A DNA stretch of 64,000 nucleotides from Eulemur rufifrons (GCF_041146395.1 NC_090986.1:45606001-45670000), one strand, 5' to 3'. Numbered from the stretch's first letter, positions 36,933 through 49,370 are shown. The notes: generated by a model from the letters alone, not told the origin. Translations and numbers: made by a program.

Positions 36933-37558
36933 TGTGAACTAAAATAAAATCTTAAGCTCCCTGTCCCCAGTTGACTGAAAGGACACCCTCTTGGCCAAGG
37001 GGACCCCAGAAATACCCTAAAGCTGAGTTGCTGGCATGAGAAAGGAGGTCAGACATGCCTCATCGTGTTCCCCTTCCCCTCTTGGAGATGTCCTTCGTAA
37101 GTCATTAACAGGCCTAAGACAAAGCATAAATCATACCCGCAGGTCATCAGTTTACTTAACAGATAGGTTGAGTCTGGGTGTATGTCTGGTGGCTTGTCTC
37201 TGATTTACAGACTTCCTTACCTTAACTTAAAACATTCCAAGCTTTTAGACAAAGATTCATTTCTTTAACCAATTACAAATCAAGGAATCTTTAAACTCAC
37301 CTATAACCTATAAGCCCCCTGCTTCAAGATGTCCTGCCTTTTTGGGCCAAACCAAAGTACACCTTCCATATATTGATTTATGACTGTATGTGTAATACCT
37401 ATCTCCCTGAAATGTATAAAACCAAACTGTAACTCAACCATAGTGAGACTACTTGCTCAAGGCTTTTTGGGCATGGCTCCGGGCCATCATCCTCAACTGA
37501 GCTCAGAATAAACCTCTTTAAAATTATTTTACAGAGTTTGGTTTCTTTTCTGTTGACA
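36933..37558 (+). mobile_element. Solo LTR, ERV1-type
   Basis: About 626 bp from 'tgtgaactaaaataaaatc' to 'ttctgttgaca'. Landmarks: 'ccagttgactgaaaggacac', 'gaggtcagacatgcctcatc', 'gcttcaagatgtcctgcctt', a TATA-like 'tgtataaaacc' near 37413, and 'tcagaataaacctcttta' with the polyadenylation signal. This is the layout of an ERV1 LTR family that I recognise but cannot name safely. No viral genes are adjacent. Confidence 0.7.
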
Positions 37559-38689
37559 AGAGTGTTTACTAGTTTGTACCACCTTTTAGCCAGACCATTT
37601 ACTTGAGGGCATAATAGTAAAACATTGACTATGTATTTTTTTCTTTCTGAAATTAAGTCATTGAAGACTCATTTCAGGAATAGAGACTATCAATTCATTT
37701 AATGCTAATAACAAGTACAGATCTGTAATTAGAAAAGTTGAATATTATATTAAACTGTGAACACATTTTTTAATGAGTTTTCTTTTCTTTTTCATTTTTT
37801 TTTTTTTTAGATCTAAACAATCTGGTTTTGTGCCTGTGGGGGGAATTGTTCTACAAACTTCTTGAATTTCAATGGCAAATAGGGAGCCTACTATCGGTTA
37901 CCCTGCATAACCCTACTCCTTTTTTAAGGTCATTGGCATTTACACAATTAATTTAAGATAAAGAGACAAAGCTTCTTCCTAAAGTGCTAAAGTGAGCAGC
38001 ATTGAGTGCATCAAGAAAACATGAGATTATCATCTGAAGGAACAATGTATTTTCACTAAAATACAGAAACTCTACAGATAATTTTCTCATGTTAAAAACG
38101 TAAAATTGTTTTTATTTCCTCCAGTATCTTATATGACAATCACCAGCTTCACACTCAATCTGACATTTCCATTTTAAGACGAGGCCAATGCCAAAACCCT
38201 TTGCAGTTCCCAATGTGATCTGATAGGCCTGAAAGGGTAGGTCATAGAAGACTTCTTATATAACTCCCAGGGAAGTTGACCCAGTGCAGTCGGAGAATGT
38301 CAGTGGCAGATGGCTCATAGAGTCTGCCTGAGCTATTACTCCCTCAGGCTTTGAGACAGGTGTCTGGTGATAAGTATTGAACAGCAACAACAACAAATCC
38401 ACACTGCATGCATAGTACCACAATTAAGAATTTAGGCTTAGAAAAGAATTCTCAAATAGGATTCTGATCAGTTCATGCTAGAGGCCACTGTAAGTATTTG
38501 CTGCCTTTTAAAGAAAGAGACAAAGATAAGTAGTTGATTTTGCGATGCTTTATAATATCAGTATTTTCATCCTCAAAGAGTAAACAGACCCCCTGTAGCT
38601 GTCACTGGTCTTTAGTAGAATGCATAAATTGATGTCTCAGTGATGGCTCTAGGGAATGATTGAGTAAAACTGAATTTGGATGTATAAGT
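37559..38689. other. No recognised feature
   Basis: Mixed composition with a T-rich run near 37795. The stretch 38120-38400 is G+C-richer than its surroundings but matches nothing I know. Confidence 0.35.
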
Positions 38690-38895
38690 GAAGGACTTGA
38701 TTAATTTTTATCACTCATGAATTATTTGTCTAAGGGTCATTTACTTAATCTGTATATTTTTCTTGGCTCTCTTATCTGTAAAATAGATAAATAATATCTC
38801 TCTGAAGGGGAATGTTAGAATTAAGGAAAAAGATATGTGAAAACACTTAGGAGTACTTATCATATAAAAGGTAATCAGTAAATGTTACTTGGGTT
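38690..38895 (-). mobile_element. MIR SINE (antisense)
   Basis: 'gtctaagggtcatttactta', 'ctctcttatctgtaaaatag', 'aaacacttaggagtacttat' and 'gtaatcagtaaatgttact' are the reverse-complement MIR order. Confidence 0.75.
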
Positions 38896-39504
38896 AACTT
38901 CAGAAATATTATTCTATATTTCTACAATTTTTAAGTAGTCATTCAGTGTTAGGAAATAAAAGTATTCATTTTTTTTATTTCACAAAAGATTAAAGGCCTT
39001 TATACTATTATAAAGGTATAATATTTGTAAAATTGTTATAAACGTTAGATAAATGGAATTCAGACTAGGAAAAATTAAGACAGGTAAGAATAGCATGCAG
39101 TTATACACACCTCTTGACTCTGCACATCCCTTGAGTACTGTAACAAGTTTGATTTCCTTAGAAGCTAAAGAAATGGAAACAATATTTTCATAATATAAAG
39201 TTCATAAAAAACAACATAATAGATGTTTAAAAGGAATGGTAGTGTTTTTAATGCTGAGACATTTTTAATAAAGACTACAGAGTAATTAATGAAAAGTCCT
39301 TGAAAACATTTCCACAACAAATACAGTAAAGGATCTGTTGTGCTATAGCATCTCCTATAGCATCTGTAGCATCTGCAACACAAGCAGATGTTGTAGTAAA
39401 GGCAATTCTTTCAAGATCTAAACCATTGCAATATTTTATTGTCTGTTTCTCCAAAGTCATCATTTATTGAAAATATGTCATATTTTGGAACTATGGTAAT
39501 ATTT
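38896..39504. other. No recognised feature
   Basis: A+T-rich. A short imperfect repetition of 'tagcatct' lies at 39346-39375. Confidence 0.4.
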
Positions 39505-40060
39505 TGTGTTAACAACAGTAAATAAGAAAAAGTATCATTTCCATCCTTATGGTGTTTAAAATTTTTGTGTAATGAGATGAAAATCAAAACACAAATAAGT
39601 AAATAATGTAATTATAAATTGTGATCAGTGTTATGAGTGAAATTTCAAAAGAGCCATAGGATAAAGTAAAACTGGAATTATCTCTGTGGAAGGTGTTTTA
39701 GCTAGAATGGTAATAGAAAATTCTTGTAGTTAGGTGAAGTTTATTTAACCTGAGACCCAAATGATTAGTCTAAGCCGTCACAGTAAATCCAGAGGTAATG
39801 CCTGTGGGGAGAAAAAAATGGAATGGTCAAAGGACCAGAACAGCAATGAGGTTGGTATGTTCAGGGGAGAAAGAAGGCCAGTTTCAGCAGAGTACAGCAG
39901 ATGGAGATGAAATGGCAATGTGAAATGAGATTGAAGAGCTGTATAGAAATCAGGCTATGCACACCCTTGTAGGTCAGCTGAACATATTTAAATTCCATTT
40001 TAATTTGCAATGATGACTTACTATAGGTCCTTAAGGAAAAAAATGATAGGTCCCAAGTTT
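39505..40060. mobile_element. Ancient dispersed mammalian repeat, family unassigned
   Basis: 'gtgatcagtgttatgagtga', 'tgtggaaggtgttttagc', 'agaaggccagtttcagcaga', 'tgaaatgagattgaagagct' and 'cacacccttgtaggtc' follow the order of the family also seen at 24975-25650. Confidence 0.5.
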
Positions 40061-40317
40061 AGTTTGATAAAAAGTATGAAATTAAAAACACGAAATTTAA
40101 GGGAACTATAATGACTATTTCTACTCAATTCCTCCATATAAGTTTCTCTTTTAACTTAGCTTTTGTTAGGGAATAGAAGGTATATTCTTAAATTTATAAT
40201 ATGGCAAATATTTGGAGAGTAGGAATATTTTTCTTGCTGACAATAATCCATTTTCAATTCACATATTGCAATTTGTTGCAAGGTGCAAGTTGCAAATCAT
40301 GGAGATATCGCAAATAT

Positions 40318-40540
40318 GAGTAGTGGATCACTTGAGGCCAGGAGTTTGAGACAAACTTGGGTGACATGCCATCTCTGCCTAAAATAAGAAAAATTCGCTG
40401 GACGTGGTGGTGCATATCTTGTAGTCTCAGCTGCTTAGGAGGCTGAGGCAGGAGGATCGCTTGAACTCAGGACTTTGAGGCTGCAGTGAGCTATGATTGT
40501 ATTTCACTGCACTCCAGTGTGGATGACAGACCTGGTAAAA
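40318..40540 (+). mobile_element. 5'-truncated AluJ-type element
   Basis: Starts mid-left-arm at 'gatcacttgaggccaggagt' and continues through 'gctgcagtgagctatgattg' and 'ctgcactccagtgtggatga'. A G+A-rich tail of about 55 bases follows. Confidence 0.85.
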
Positions 40541-40595
40541 AAGGAAGGAATAAAGGAAAGATAAGACAAAAGAAGATAAGAAAAAAGAAAAAAGT

Positions 40596-41403
40596 GAAGA
40601 TTCCTCTTCTTATACAATTAGCAGATATCTACTTACATAAATATTTGATGGGTATTTGGAGGAAAGAATTGCAATTCAGGGCATATAGGAAGACTAGATG
40701 GTCTTCAGTGTATCTGAAGAACAAAGAGAAGTTTAGAGGTTTTATTTAAAAAAGGAAATATTATGCACTGTTCTTGGAGAAAGTTCATTTGCATTAGTAA
40801 AGTCTTGGGGAGCTGGCAGGTTTTGACTGGCAAGTTAGGGCTCTTAAACACAGCCAGGGGATTTTTTCAATCATTAGATAAAATTGGTTTTAGGTTGCAG
40901 CAGGCAATTTCAGCAACTAGGCTTGCAAAGAATTGTATTCTTGGAGCCACGTTATGTTTCCTGAGTGCTTTTCCTTCTTGTTCTCAACTCTGATTTAGTT
41001 AGGTATGACAAGAATGACTTAATTTATATGACCAACTTTCACCAAGCAAATTGACTAATGTCCAAGTCTGTAGCAGATCCCAGTGTAGCCACATTAAGTG
41101 TTGAGTATGCTTAAACACTACATTAGAGGTCAAAAGACTTGCTCTCCATTAGATATATATAATGATAGTGCTTCATTCTTTTTTGACAACTTCTCCTCCT
41201 TATCAGCAACAGATTATATTCTGGGAAATTGTGAAGAAAGACAGGATGAGCAGCCTTTCATCAAATGACCCTTGTTTACCTAAATGAAAATCTGAACAAT
41301 ACTTAATGAAAGCATAGTATATGTAAATATACATTAAGTATCCATCTTGATTGTTATAATCAACTTCATTCACAAATCAAACTCCAACTAAATGCAAAGG
41401 ACG

Positions 41404-41405
<2 letters not shown>
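40596..41405. other. No recognised feature
   Basis: Open frames of 76 and 87 codons touch this part but have no family resemblance, and one starts inside the Alu. Confidence 0.4.

Positions 41406-41436
<31 letters not shown>
41406..41436. repeat. (GT)n microsatellite
   Basis: About 15 uninterrupted GT units. Confidence 0.95.
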
Positions 41437-41439
<3 letters not shown>

Positions 41440-41464
41440 AATTCATGCTAAAATAGGCTCTATA

Positions 41465-41705
41465 CCTTAATGATTATGCTCATGGGTTTTGAAATCAAGA
41501 CCTCAAGACCTGGGCTTGAATTCCTTGTTTTGTCCCTTACTAGTCTGTGACCTTGGACAAGTTAAAATTCCCTGAGATAATACTTTTCTCATCTGTGAAT
41601 TGAATGTAATATGGTTTTTGCCCAGAGGTCATTGTGAGGATTACAAGTATTCATTCCTATACAGTGCCTGCTATATCAGTTGGCATAAAATAAGCTGTAG
41701 GTGTT
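41465..41705 (-). mobile_element. MIR SINE (antisense)
   Basis: 'caagacctgggcttgaattc', 'ctagtctgtgaccttggaca', 'tcatctgtgaattgaatg', 'gaggtcattgtgaggattac' and 'cagtgcctgctatatcagtt' match MIR well along most of its length. Confidence 0.85.
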
Positions 41706-43489
41706 TTCTTTTTTTTTTCCTATCATGTGTTAGAGAAATGCTGACAATTTTAAGTTTTATGGGGACTCATTTTAACAGAAAATAATAAAAATGGAAATAT
41801 TCATTGTAATAAGTAAAAATAGTAAAATTCAGAGATATTCTGTAAAAATAAAAGCCCTATCAAAAGCACAAAATAGAATTTCTCTGTAAGAATAGAGTTT
41901 TGAACATTTATATTAGGAAATGTGCTAGATAATGATATAAAGAATGACTCCACGCTAACACATGCGACCAAAATCAAAGAGCTTGCCATTAAGAGAAAAT
42001 CTTACACCAAATAAAATTAATCTCCAAATCTTTGCCACCAAATAAAGTCTTCTCATATTCCCTACAATAAACACAATTGGAATGCTTGTATATTGATTCT
42101 GACGCACTTAACACATCATAGAACATACACTTCCAACACAATTTTTGGAGATAAGAGCATCACTATGAAAGAAAGATAAAATTTAAAGTTTTAATAAAAT
42201 GCATTTTTAAAATTACATACAATAAAATATGTAAAATGTAGTCCTTATTTAGTGATTCTGTGATCAAAAGAAAAATTAGAAATAACCTTTATTCCTCGAT
42301 CTTCTAATTTTACTTCCTAATCTGTTCTATTTTCATGTTTTATTTTTAATATAAAAATATTTAATATATTACTTAATATATAAAATATTATTTTTAATAT
42401 GAAAATTATTTTAATATAAAAATATAAAAAATATACAGCATAAAATAAATGCAAACATTAAATAATCCAAAACTTAACAAATAGGATTATTTTTTAATCT
42501 CTGTCTCTTTCTCCCCATTAATGCATTTAGTAATGCAGCCAATGCAGATTAATGCCATTCAATCAATTATGGTCCAATTAAGTCAATATATTCACTTGAA
42601 TAGTGTTTCTTGTTTATTTCATAATTGAACCAATCTTATTTACACAGAGATGTGAAAATGTTGTTAAAATATTGCATTTTAATTATTTGGGTATTCAGGA
42701 ATATCTATAAATCAGCCTCTAGTTTGAACCCTTAATGCTGGAATGAGTAGGTGAGCACTCTAAAACATTCGGTTGAAATGTTACAGGGATGGTAGCAAGA
42801 TTGAGAGTGCATTTGCAACGTCCTTCCTTGTGATAGTAAGACACTTCACAGTGGTCTTTACAATTAACTTAATTGACAAAGTCCCTGGAAGCAAGCACAT
42901 TGCCATCCCATTATTATGCTGTATAAATATAATTGTAGATTGGGCAATAGCTTATTCATGCATCCTTTTGACTCATAGATACAGCAAGCTACTCTTTCAT
43001 TTGCAAAGTTTATTAATTTTGGAACAAGTTAGTCTTCAGCGCTTTTATCTCTATACATCTAGAATATGCATTAAACAATCGGCCTCACTGTTGACTCCAT
43101 TAAGATAGAGAAAAACATGATCTAGTTTCAGGAACTACTTTTAAACTCCAGCTGCAAACACTTTGTCATTTTTATACTGATCATCTTAGCAGAAAAATAA
43201 AATATAGCTCTCTAGGCAGAAATCCTCTTACAAAGTGCATAGACCTTGTGTACCCAGTGACAACATAGATGATAAATATGGAACAGGCCCCAGAGAAAAA
43301 TCCTCCAGCTTTTCTGCACCACTGTATCCATTATGCTGGCATATAAAAAGGCCATGTGCTCTGGAAAATAAAATCTAAATGGTCCATTCTTCATCTTACT
43401 CTCCATCCTTCATAGGTCATATGAATATTATTCTACCAAGAAAATGGGGAGTTAGTTCTAAATGTACATTTAAAATTTCAATTTGACTG
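41706..43489. other. A+T-rich; no recognised gene
   Basis: Includes a very A+T-rich tract at 42330-42440 built of ATATTTAAT-like words. The 111-codon open frame at 42773-43108 has no family resemblance. Confidence 0.4.
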
Positions 43490-43570
43490 ACATTATTAGG
43501 CATACACTATGAACTTTGCTAGGCATGGAGAACTATGGAGATGAAGACTACATAGTCTTTAAACATGTGA
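43490..43570 (-). mobile_element. L2-like 3' end remnant (antisense)
   Basis: 'gaactttgctaggcatggag' and 'agactacatagtcttta' fit the reverse complement of an L2 end. Confidence 0.4.
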
Positions 43571-43714
43571 TCAAAATGTTCTCGGGCTAGAAATAAGTTA
43601 AAATATTATATTTTTAGTTAATCACAAAATATATAAACCTCAGACCTAATTTGGGGCTAAAATTTGTGAAATGTGAATACCACTAGTCTTGTTACTATGT
43701 GGGTCCTTCTACCA

Positions 43715-43798
43715 TGAAGAAATTATATATGTATATATATTTATTTATAATGTATCTATAAAAATTATATATACATAAATATGCATTACATATATATT
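43715..43798. repeat. A+T-rich TATA-type low-complexity tract
   Basis: Imperfect TATATA and TATTTA words. Confidence 0.85.
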
Positions 43799-44446
43799 CT
43801 TTCCTAAGTGAATATTTCCTTTATATAACTTTTAATATCACTAAGAATTTACTTAATTTATTAAAAAATACATAACAAAAGATTTTTGTAAATAAAAATA
43901 TTAATAACTTTAATTAATATGCTTGCAACACCACTGTACAGTTTAAAACTATAATCCTTCTATAATTATTCATCCTATTGCCAATGTTTATTTCTAAATA
44001 AAAATATTTGCATTAGAAAAAACAATATATCTTTTACTTTTAGTTAGTCTACATAGAATATGACATTGAGTTTTCACAGATGGGCATAAATGATTGATAA
44101 TATGCAGCACTTTGGGCAAACATATAAAGTTTATTCTTATAACATGTATAATTCTGCTATGCCAAAAACATATAAACTAGAAATTCATTTTACATATGGT
44201 ATAATATTTTATTGAGAATTAGTTATGTAGTTTTTACCTTTTAGTTACATCATATTTTTTTCACATTGCTGTCTCAAATCTGCTATGAATTTGTGATTCC
44301 TTAAAATTTCAAGACTATATAATTTCTGAATTTGAAAGATTTCTATCGGTCTTATTTTTCAGAAGTTAAAAATAATTTTAAAAGAATCAATGCCTTAGCA
44401 AATATTATTTTACAAGTTAAAATTAAGAGGAAATAGTACAGAAGAG
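43799..44446. other. No recognised feature
   Basis: Very A+T-rich. Confidence 0.4.
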
Positions 44447-44560
44447 GGAACTCTGGGCTTCCCTATAAGACATAAATCTTAATTTTACTGTTAGCCTTTT
44501 TTATGACCTTAGGCAAATCTTTTCTTTTTCAACATACTTTCTTTATTTTAATTTGAATGT
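44447..44560 (-). mobile_element. Possible MIR fragment (antisense)
   Basis: 'ttatgaccttaggcaaatct' and flanking words fit the MIR core in reverse complement. Short and diverged. Confidence 0.4.
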
Positions 44561-44994
44561 TCTCTAGCAATATTTTACAAGTTGTCTGTAGGAATTCTGA
44601 AATACTTACTTTTAAAAAAAATAAATATATTAGGTAATATGCAATAAGCTCAAATCTTGCTCTATGAAAACAATTCACTAACTATACTCCACAAAACCCT
44701 GGGGTTCCAAAGACACTTTCACGGTGTCCCTGTGATTGAAACATTTTATATAATAGTGCCAAAGCATTATTGCCCAACTCCACTAAGTTGATATTTGCAC
44801 TGATAGTGCAAAAGCACTGATGGAGAAAATTGCTAATGCCTTCTCATGAATCAAAGTAACAAAACCTAATCCAATTAGTGGTCATACTAATAATAATAAC
44901 AATGTTAAAAAGAAACCAAATTTCATTTAAGAATTTGTTGATGAAGCAGCAAAAAAGAAAAAAAAGTTTTAGAAATATCTATTTTTTAGGAAGT
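44561..44994. other. No recognised feature
   Basis: A+T-rich spacer before the inverted L1. Confidence 0.4.
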
Positions 44995-46185
44995 ATGCTT
45001 GCATTTGTGTTTTATTTATTTTTACTTTTTATTTCATAGTATTATGGGGATAAAAATGCTTTGGTTACACAAATTGCCTTTGTGCAACCACATCCAATAG
45101 GTGTGGATTTACCCATCCCTTCTTTCCCCTGCCACCTGCCTGATACCCTATGAATGTTACTTCCCATATGTGCACATTAGTGAATAACAACAATTTAATG
45201 GTGAGTGCATGTGGTGTTTGTTTTTCCATTCCTGTGATACTTCATTTAGTAGAATGGGCTCCAGCTCCATTCAGGATAACACAATAGGTAGTTGACCATT
45301 TTTTTTTTTTTTTTTTATGGCTGAGTGGTACTCCATGATATACATACACCACATTTTATTAATCCACTTATGCATTAATGGACACTTGGGTTGTTTCCAC
45401 ATCACTGTAATTGTGAATTGTGTTATATAGACATTCTAGTGCAGATGTCTTTTTTATAGAATGTCTTTTTTCCTTGGGTAGATACTCAGTAGTGTGATTG
45501 CTGGATCAAATGGTAGTTCTACTTTTAGTTCTTTGACGTATCTCCATACTACTTTCCATAGAGGTTGTACTAGTTTGCAGTCCCACCAGCAGTGTATGAG
45601 TGTTCCTATCTCTGTATCCATGCCAACATTTGTTGTTTTGGGACTTTTTGATAAAATCCATTCTCACTGGAGCTAAGTGATATCTCATTGTGGTTTTGAT
45701 TTGCATTTCCCTGATGATCACAGAGGTTGAGCATTTTTTTCGTATGTTTCTTGGCCATTAGTCTATCTTCTTTTGAAAAGTTTCTGTTCACGTCCTTTGC
45801 CCACTTTTTAATGGAGTTGTTGGATTTTTTTTCTTGCTGATTTTCCTGAGTTCTATATAGATTCTAGTTATTAGCCCTTTATCAGATATATGGCATGAAA
45901 ATATTTTCTCCCATTCTGTGGGTTGTCTATTTGCTCTAATGACAATTTCCTTGGCTGTGCAGAAGCTTTTTAATTTGATCAGGCCCCATTTATTTATTGT
46001 TGTCACCATGATTGCTTTGGTGGTCTTCTTCATAAATTCTTTGCCTACGCCAATGTCTATAAGGGTTTTTACAACATTTTCTTCTAGAATTTTTATGGTT
46101 TCATGCCTTAGATTTAAGTCTCTTATCCATCGTGAGTTGATTTTTGTGAGAGGTAAGAGGTGTGGATTCTATTTCAGTCTTCTAT
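44995..46185 (-). mobile_element. L1 with 5' inversion: 3' segment (antisense)
   Basis: A T-rich start is followed by the reverse complement of the strepsirrhine L1 3' UTR and then the ORF2 C-terminus. Landmarks: 'tcatagtattatggggata', 'gctggatcaaatggtagttc', 'cccaccagcagtgtatgag', 'tgtgcagaagctttttaatt'. An internal run of 18 T near 45300 is probably slippage at a normal L1 T-run. The segment ends about 46185, where the sequence switches to sense L1. Confidence 0.92.
45788..46033 (-). pseudogene. L1 ORF2 C-terminal fragment (decayed)
   Basis: Open run of 81 codons containing [34 protein letters not shown] and RIYIELRKI, a well-known conserved block of the L1 ORF2 C-terminus. It is part of the antisense segment of the inverted L1, with stops on both sides. 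Confidence 0.9.
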
Positions 46186-46546
46186 TGAATTCAGCTGCTT
46201 ATCAAAAAAATAATCCATCACAATCAAGTGGGCTTCATCCCAGAGATGCAGGGATGGTTCAACATATGCAAATCTATAAATGTAATTCACCACATAACGA
46301 GAAGTAAAAACAGAAACCATATGTTCCTCTGAATAGATGCAGAAAAAGCATTCAATAAAATTTAGCACCCTTTCATGATTAAAAACACTTAACATAGGCA
46401 TAGATGGGACTTATGTCAAAATGGTACAAGCTATATATGACAAATCCACAGCCAACATTGTACTGAATAGGGAAAAAATGAAAGCATTCCCACTTAGAAC
46501 TGGAACCAGACAAGGTTGCCCTCTATAACTACTTTTATTCAACATA

Positions 46547-46729
46547 GTGCTAGAAATCCTGGCCAGAGCAATCAGACAAGAGAAGGAAATCAAGGGCATC
46601 CAAATGGGGACAGAAGAGGTCAATCTATTGCTCTTTGCTGATGATATGATCTTATATCTAGAAACTCCCAAAGATTCTTCCAAGAAAATACTGGAATTGA
46701 TAAATAAATTCAGCAAAGTCTCAGGATAA
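46547..46729 (+). pseudogene. L1 ORF2 reverse-transcriptase catalytic fragment (decayed)
   Basis: Sixty codons containing [15 protein letters not shown] and the catalytic motif in [13 protein letters not shown] (FADD). It is bounded by in-frame stops, so it is only a relic. Confidence 0.92.
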
Positions 46730-47012
46730 AAAATCAATGTATACAAATCAGTATCATTCATACATGCCAACAATGGTCAAACTGAGAACCAAACCAAAGG
46801 CTCAATACATTTCACAATAGCAAAAATAAAACAAAATAAAATAAAATACAAAATACCTAAAAATATACTTTACTAAGGAAATTAAAGACCTCTACAGGGA
46901 GAACTATGAAATACTGAGAAAGGAAATGTCAGAGGATGTAAACAGATGTAAAACTATACTATGCTCATAGATCAGCAGAATCAACATAGTTAAAATTTCT
47001 ATACTACCCAAA

Positions 47013-47273
47013 GTGATCCAAGGATTCAATGCAATTCCTATTAAAATCCCAATATCATTTTTCATGGATGTAGAAAAAATAATTCTATGCTTCATATGGA
47101 ATCAGAGAAGATACCATATAACCAAAGCAAACTTAAGCAAAAAGAACAAAATGGGAGGCATCAACTTACCAAACTTCAAGCTATACTACAAGGCTATAGT
47201 AACCAAAACAACATGCTACTGGCACAAGAACAGTGATATAGATCAATGGAAAGGACTGAGAACCCAGATATGA
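47013..47273 (+). pseudogene. L1 ORF2 post-RT fragment (decayed)
   Basis: Eighty-six codons with [39 protein letters not shown] and DIDQWKG, the block that follows the reverse transcriptase in L1 ORF2. Confidence 0.9.
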
Positions 47274-47383
47274 AACCATCCTCATATTGCCATCTGATCT
47301 TTGGCAAAGCAGACAAAAACATATACTGGGGGAAAGAATGCCTGTTTAATAAATGGTGCTTAGAAAATTGGATGGCCACAGGA

Positions 47384-48364
47384 AAGACAAATTAGATATT
47401 ATATTATACAATACAGAAATAGGTGAAATAATGGCAATATTTTAATAAGAGAATATTATTAATTTTATTAATATCAAATATATTATAGATCTCAAATTTA
47501 AGACTAGAAAGTTTTTTTTGATAAAACATAGAATAGAATTTTTGGAAATATAAATTAGGATAGTTATAGTCAAGAAATATATATTACCGTGTGTGTGTGT
47601 GTGTGTGTGTGTGTGTATCTCCCAAAGGGAATTATCTCTAAAAAAGTATAATACTCTCAATGAACACAAGGAAATTTTTTAGGATAATCCAATCTGCCTG
47701 TTGCATTTCTTAGGTTGTACAGCACATAAAAATACAAATTTGATTTTGAAGATGATAAATGAGGAGCAGTAAAATATGTTAACACTAACATTTACACACA
47801 CAATATGTAATGCTGTGTAGGGCAGAATTTTAATTAACACTTCATGAACTTAATAAGGATTATAATTTATGTTGATATCAATATTCATTCAGAGGTATGC
47901 CATTAGTTTTGATTTGTTTCTTTCCATGCCTCTATCTATGGACTTCTATGCCATCACCTTGAGTCATATTAATTTATTATATTTATTTTTTCTACACATT
48001 CAATTTAACATTTTTAAACATTCTGGAATAATTTGACATGGGTAGAAATAATATTAAAGGCTCCACTAATTAACTTCTTTTGACATCCTCATATTTTTTC
48101 TTACTGGTTTATATCACTTTTTTGCTGAATATTTAGATTTGTCCTAACAAGAAGAATTTAATTTCCTCAAAGATAACAAGATCTAGGAGTTACTGTGTGA
48201 TTTTTCTGTTGCCACATTTTATATATTTCAGGTCTGTCATTATAAATAGCTTGTGAGCATTTCTAGGAAACCAATCATGACTTATAGCTCTCATGTATTA
48301 CATCCAGGCCTTGGCACAGAGTTGTTTATTCAGATATTGCAAGCTCTTTGGGGGGGTGTCCTGA
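47384..48364. other. Unrecognised A+T-rich DNA with a (GT)n tract
   Basis: (GT)n lies at 47589-47616. A run of seven G lies near 48350. Nothing else is recognised. Confidence 0.4.
47589..47616. repeat. (GT)n microsatellite
   Basis: About 14 uninterrupted GT units. Confidence 0.95.
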
Positions 48365-48720
48365 TAGGCTTTATGCTAAGTACTGAGTAAACACAGATAA
48401 AAGACAAAAAATCTGTGTCCTTAGAAACTCATAGGCAAGTGGGTAGTAAAAAACTCAATATGCAATGAAAATGAAGTGTGATGAATGCTCTGATGAAAGT
48501 ACAGTACAGTGAGAAGAGGAAACAAGCAATACCCTAGATATAAATTTATTTTTAGTTTTTTTCTTCCAACTGAGTGAAACATGTTTTCCAAGTGGGGAAA
48601 ATACTGAAAAAGAGCTTTTTCAGGCTCAGAGTTTCTGATAAAGTCTAGTGACAGAAACAGGGAAATCTGGCTCATGAAAGTGATGAGGGGTTATGAGTCA
48701 GTATGATATATAATAAATTT
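48365..48720 (-). mobile_element. L2-like and linked ancient repeat remnant
   Basis: 'gctttatgctaagtactgag', 'ctgtgtccttagaaactcat', 'gaagtgtgatgaatgctctg' and 'aactgggaggattg' follow the old-repeat order seen elsewhere in this window. Diverged. Confidence 0.45.
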
Positions 48721-48904
48721 GAAACTGGGAGGATTGTATCACTGGCACATTCAAGATACAGCGTTGATTTATACAGGCTGGGATTTCCAGGGAACGTTCA
48801 AAGAAATGCATAAGACAAGTATTCTAGTAAGTAAAGAGAAAGTTCCAGTAGCTCTCTTATGTATAATATGATTCAAGTATGAGGCAGAAAACCCAGCTCC
48901 CTGG

Positions 48905-49100
48905 TTTTATTCAATGAACCTTTACTGAATGTTTACTTTATCTTCCATGTATATGCGACACTATTAGGTCCTTGGGCTAGGGTGATGCAGAACGAGGGGA
49001 GTCAGCACAATGAATAACAAATAGTCCCTGACTTTTGGTATGGTACAAAGACAAATAAACTGATATGGACTATGTAAATCATAATAAATACTTTAAAATT
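48905..49100 (-). mobile_element. L2-like 3' end remnant (antisense)
   Basis: 'gaacctttactgaatgttta', 'ccttgggctagggtgatgca', 'agtccctgacttttggtatg' and 'acaaataaactgatat' fit an antisense L2 end. Confidence 0.5.
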
Positions 49101-49145
49101 AGTATATATCAGCTATATAATTTTTTTAGTTAAAATATATAGAGT

Positions 49146-49370
49146 TGTGTTTTATTTCTTTATTTCATAATATTATGGGGGTACAAATGTTTTGGATACA
49201 TAAATTGCCTCTGCACTGCCAGAGTCACAGCTACAAGCATGCCCATCCCCCAGACAGCATGGGCACCACACCTATTAGGCGTGAATTTACCCATCCCCTC
49301 CTCCTCTCTCCTACCTTCCCAAAACCTGATGAATGTTACTTCAGTATGTGCATATGTGTTGATCAATTAG
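49146..49370 (-). mobile_element. Short 5'-truncated young L1 (antisense)
   Basis: About 225 bp of strepsirrhine L1 3' UTR in reverse complement: 'ttcataatattatgggggta', 'ctacaagcatgcccatcccc', 'cccctcctcctctctcctac', 'tgatgaatgttacttcagta'. It stops shortly after 'gtgttgatca'. Confidence 0.9.

Larger units (their letters stand above)
46186..47383 (+). mobile_element. L1 with 5' inversion: inverted segment (sense)
   Basis: Sense L1 ORF2 from 'caatcaagtgggcttcatcc' through the reverse-transcriptase active site to 'aaattggatggccacag'. The outer end is nearly contiguous, in L1 coordinates, with the upstream end of the neighbouring antisense segment, as expected for twin priming. Confidence 0.92.

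Noticed and set aside
37780..37815. T-rich run taken as the tail of an antisense retrocopy
   Set aside because: The sequence beside it does not match any SINE, L1 or processed gene that I recognise, and no target duplication is visible.
42773..43108. 111-codon open frame
   Set aside because: No domain, no homology I recognise, A+T-rich codons and no splice or promoter context.
45918..46307. Longest open frame in the window (129 codons, plus strand)
   Set aside because: It reads antisense to L1 ORF2 and then crosses the inversion junction. It is a by-product of the rearranged L1.
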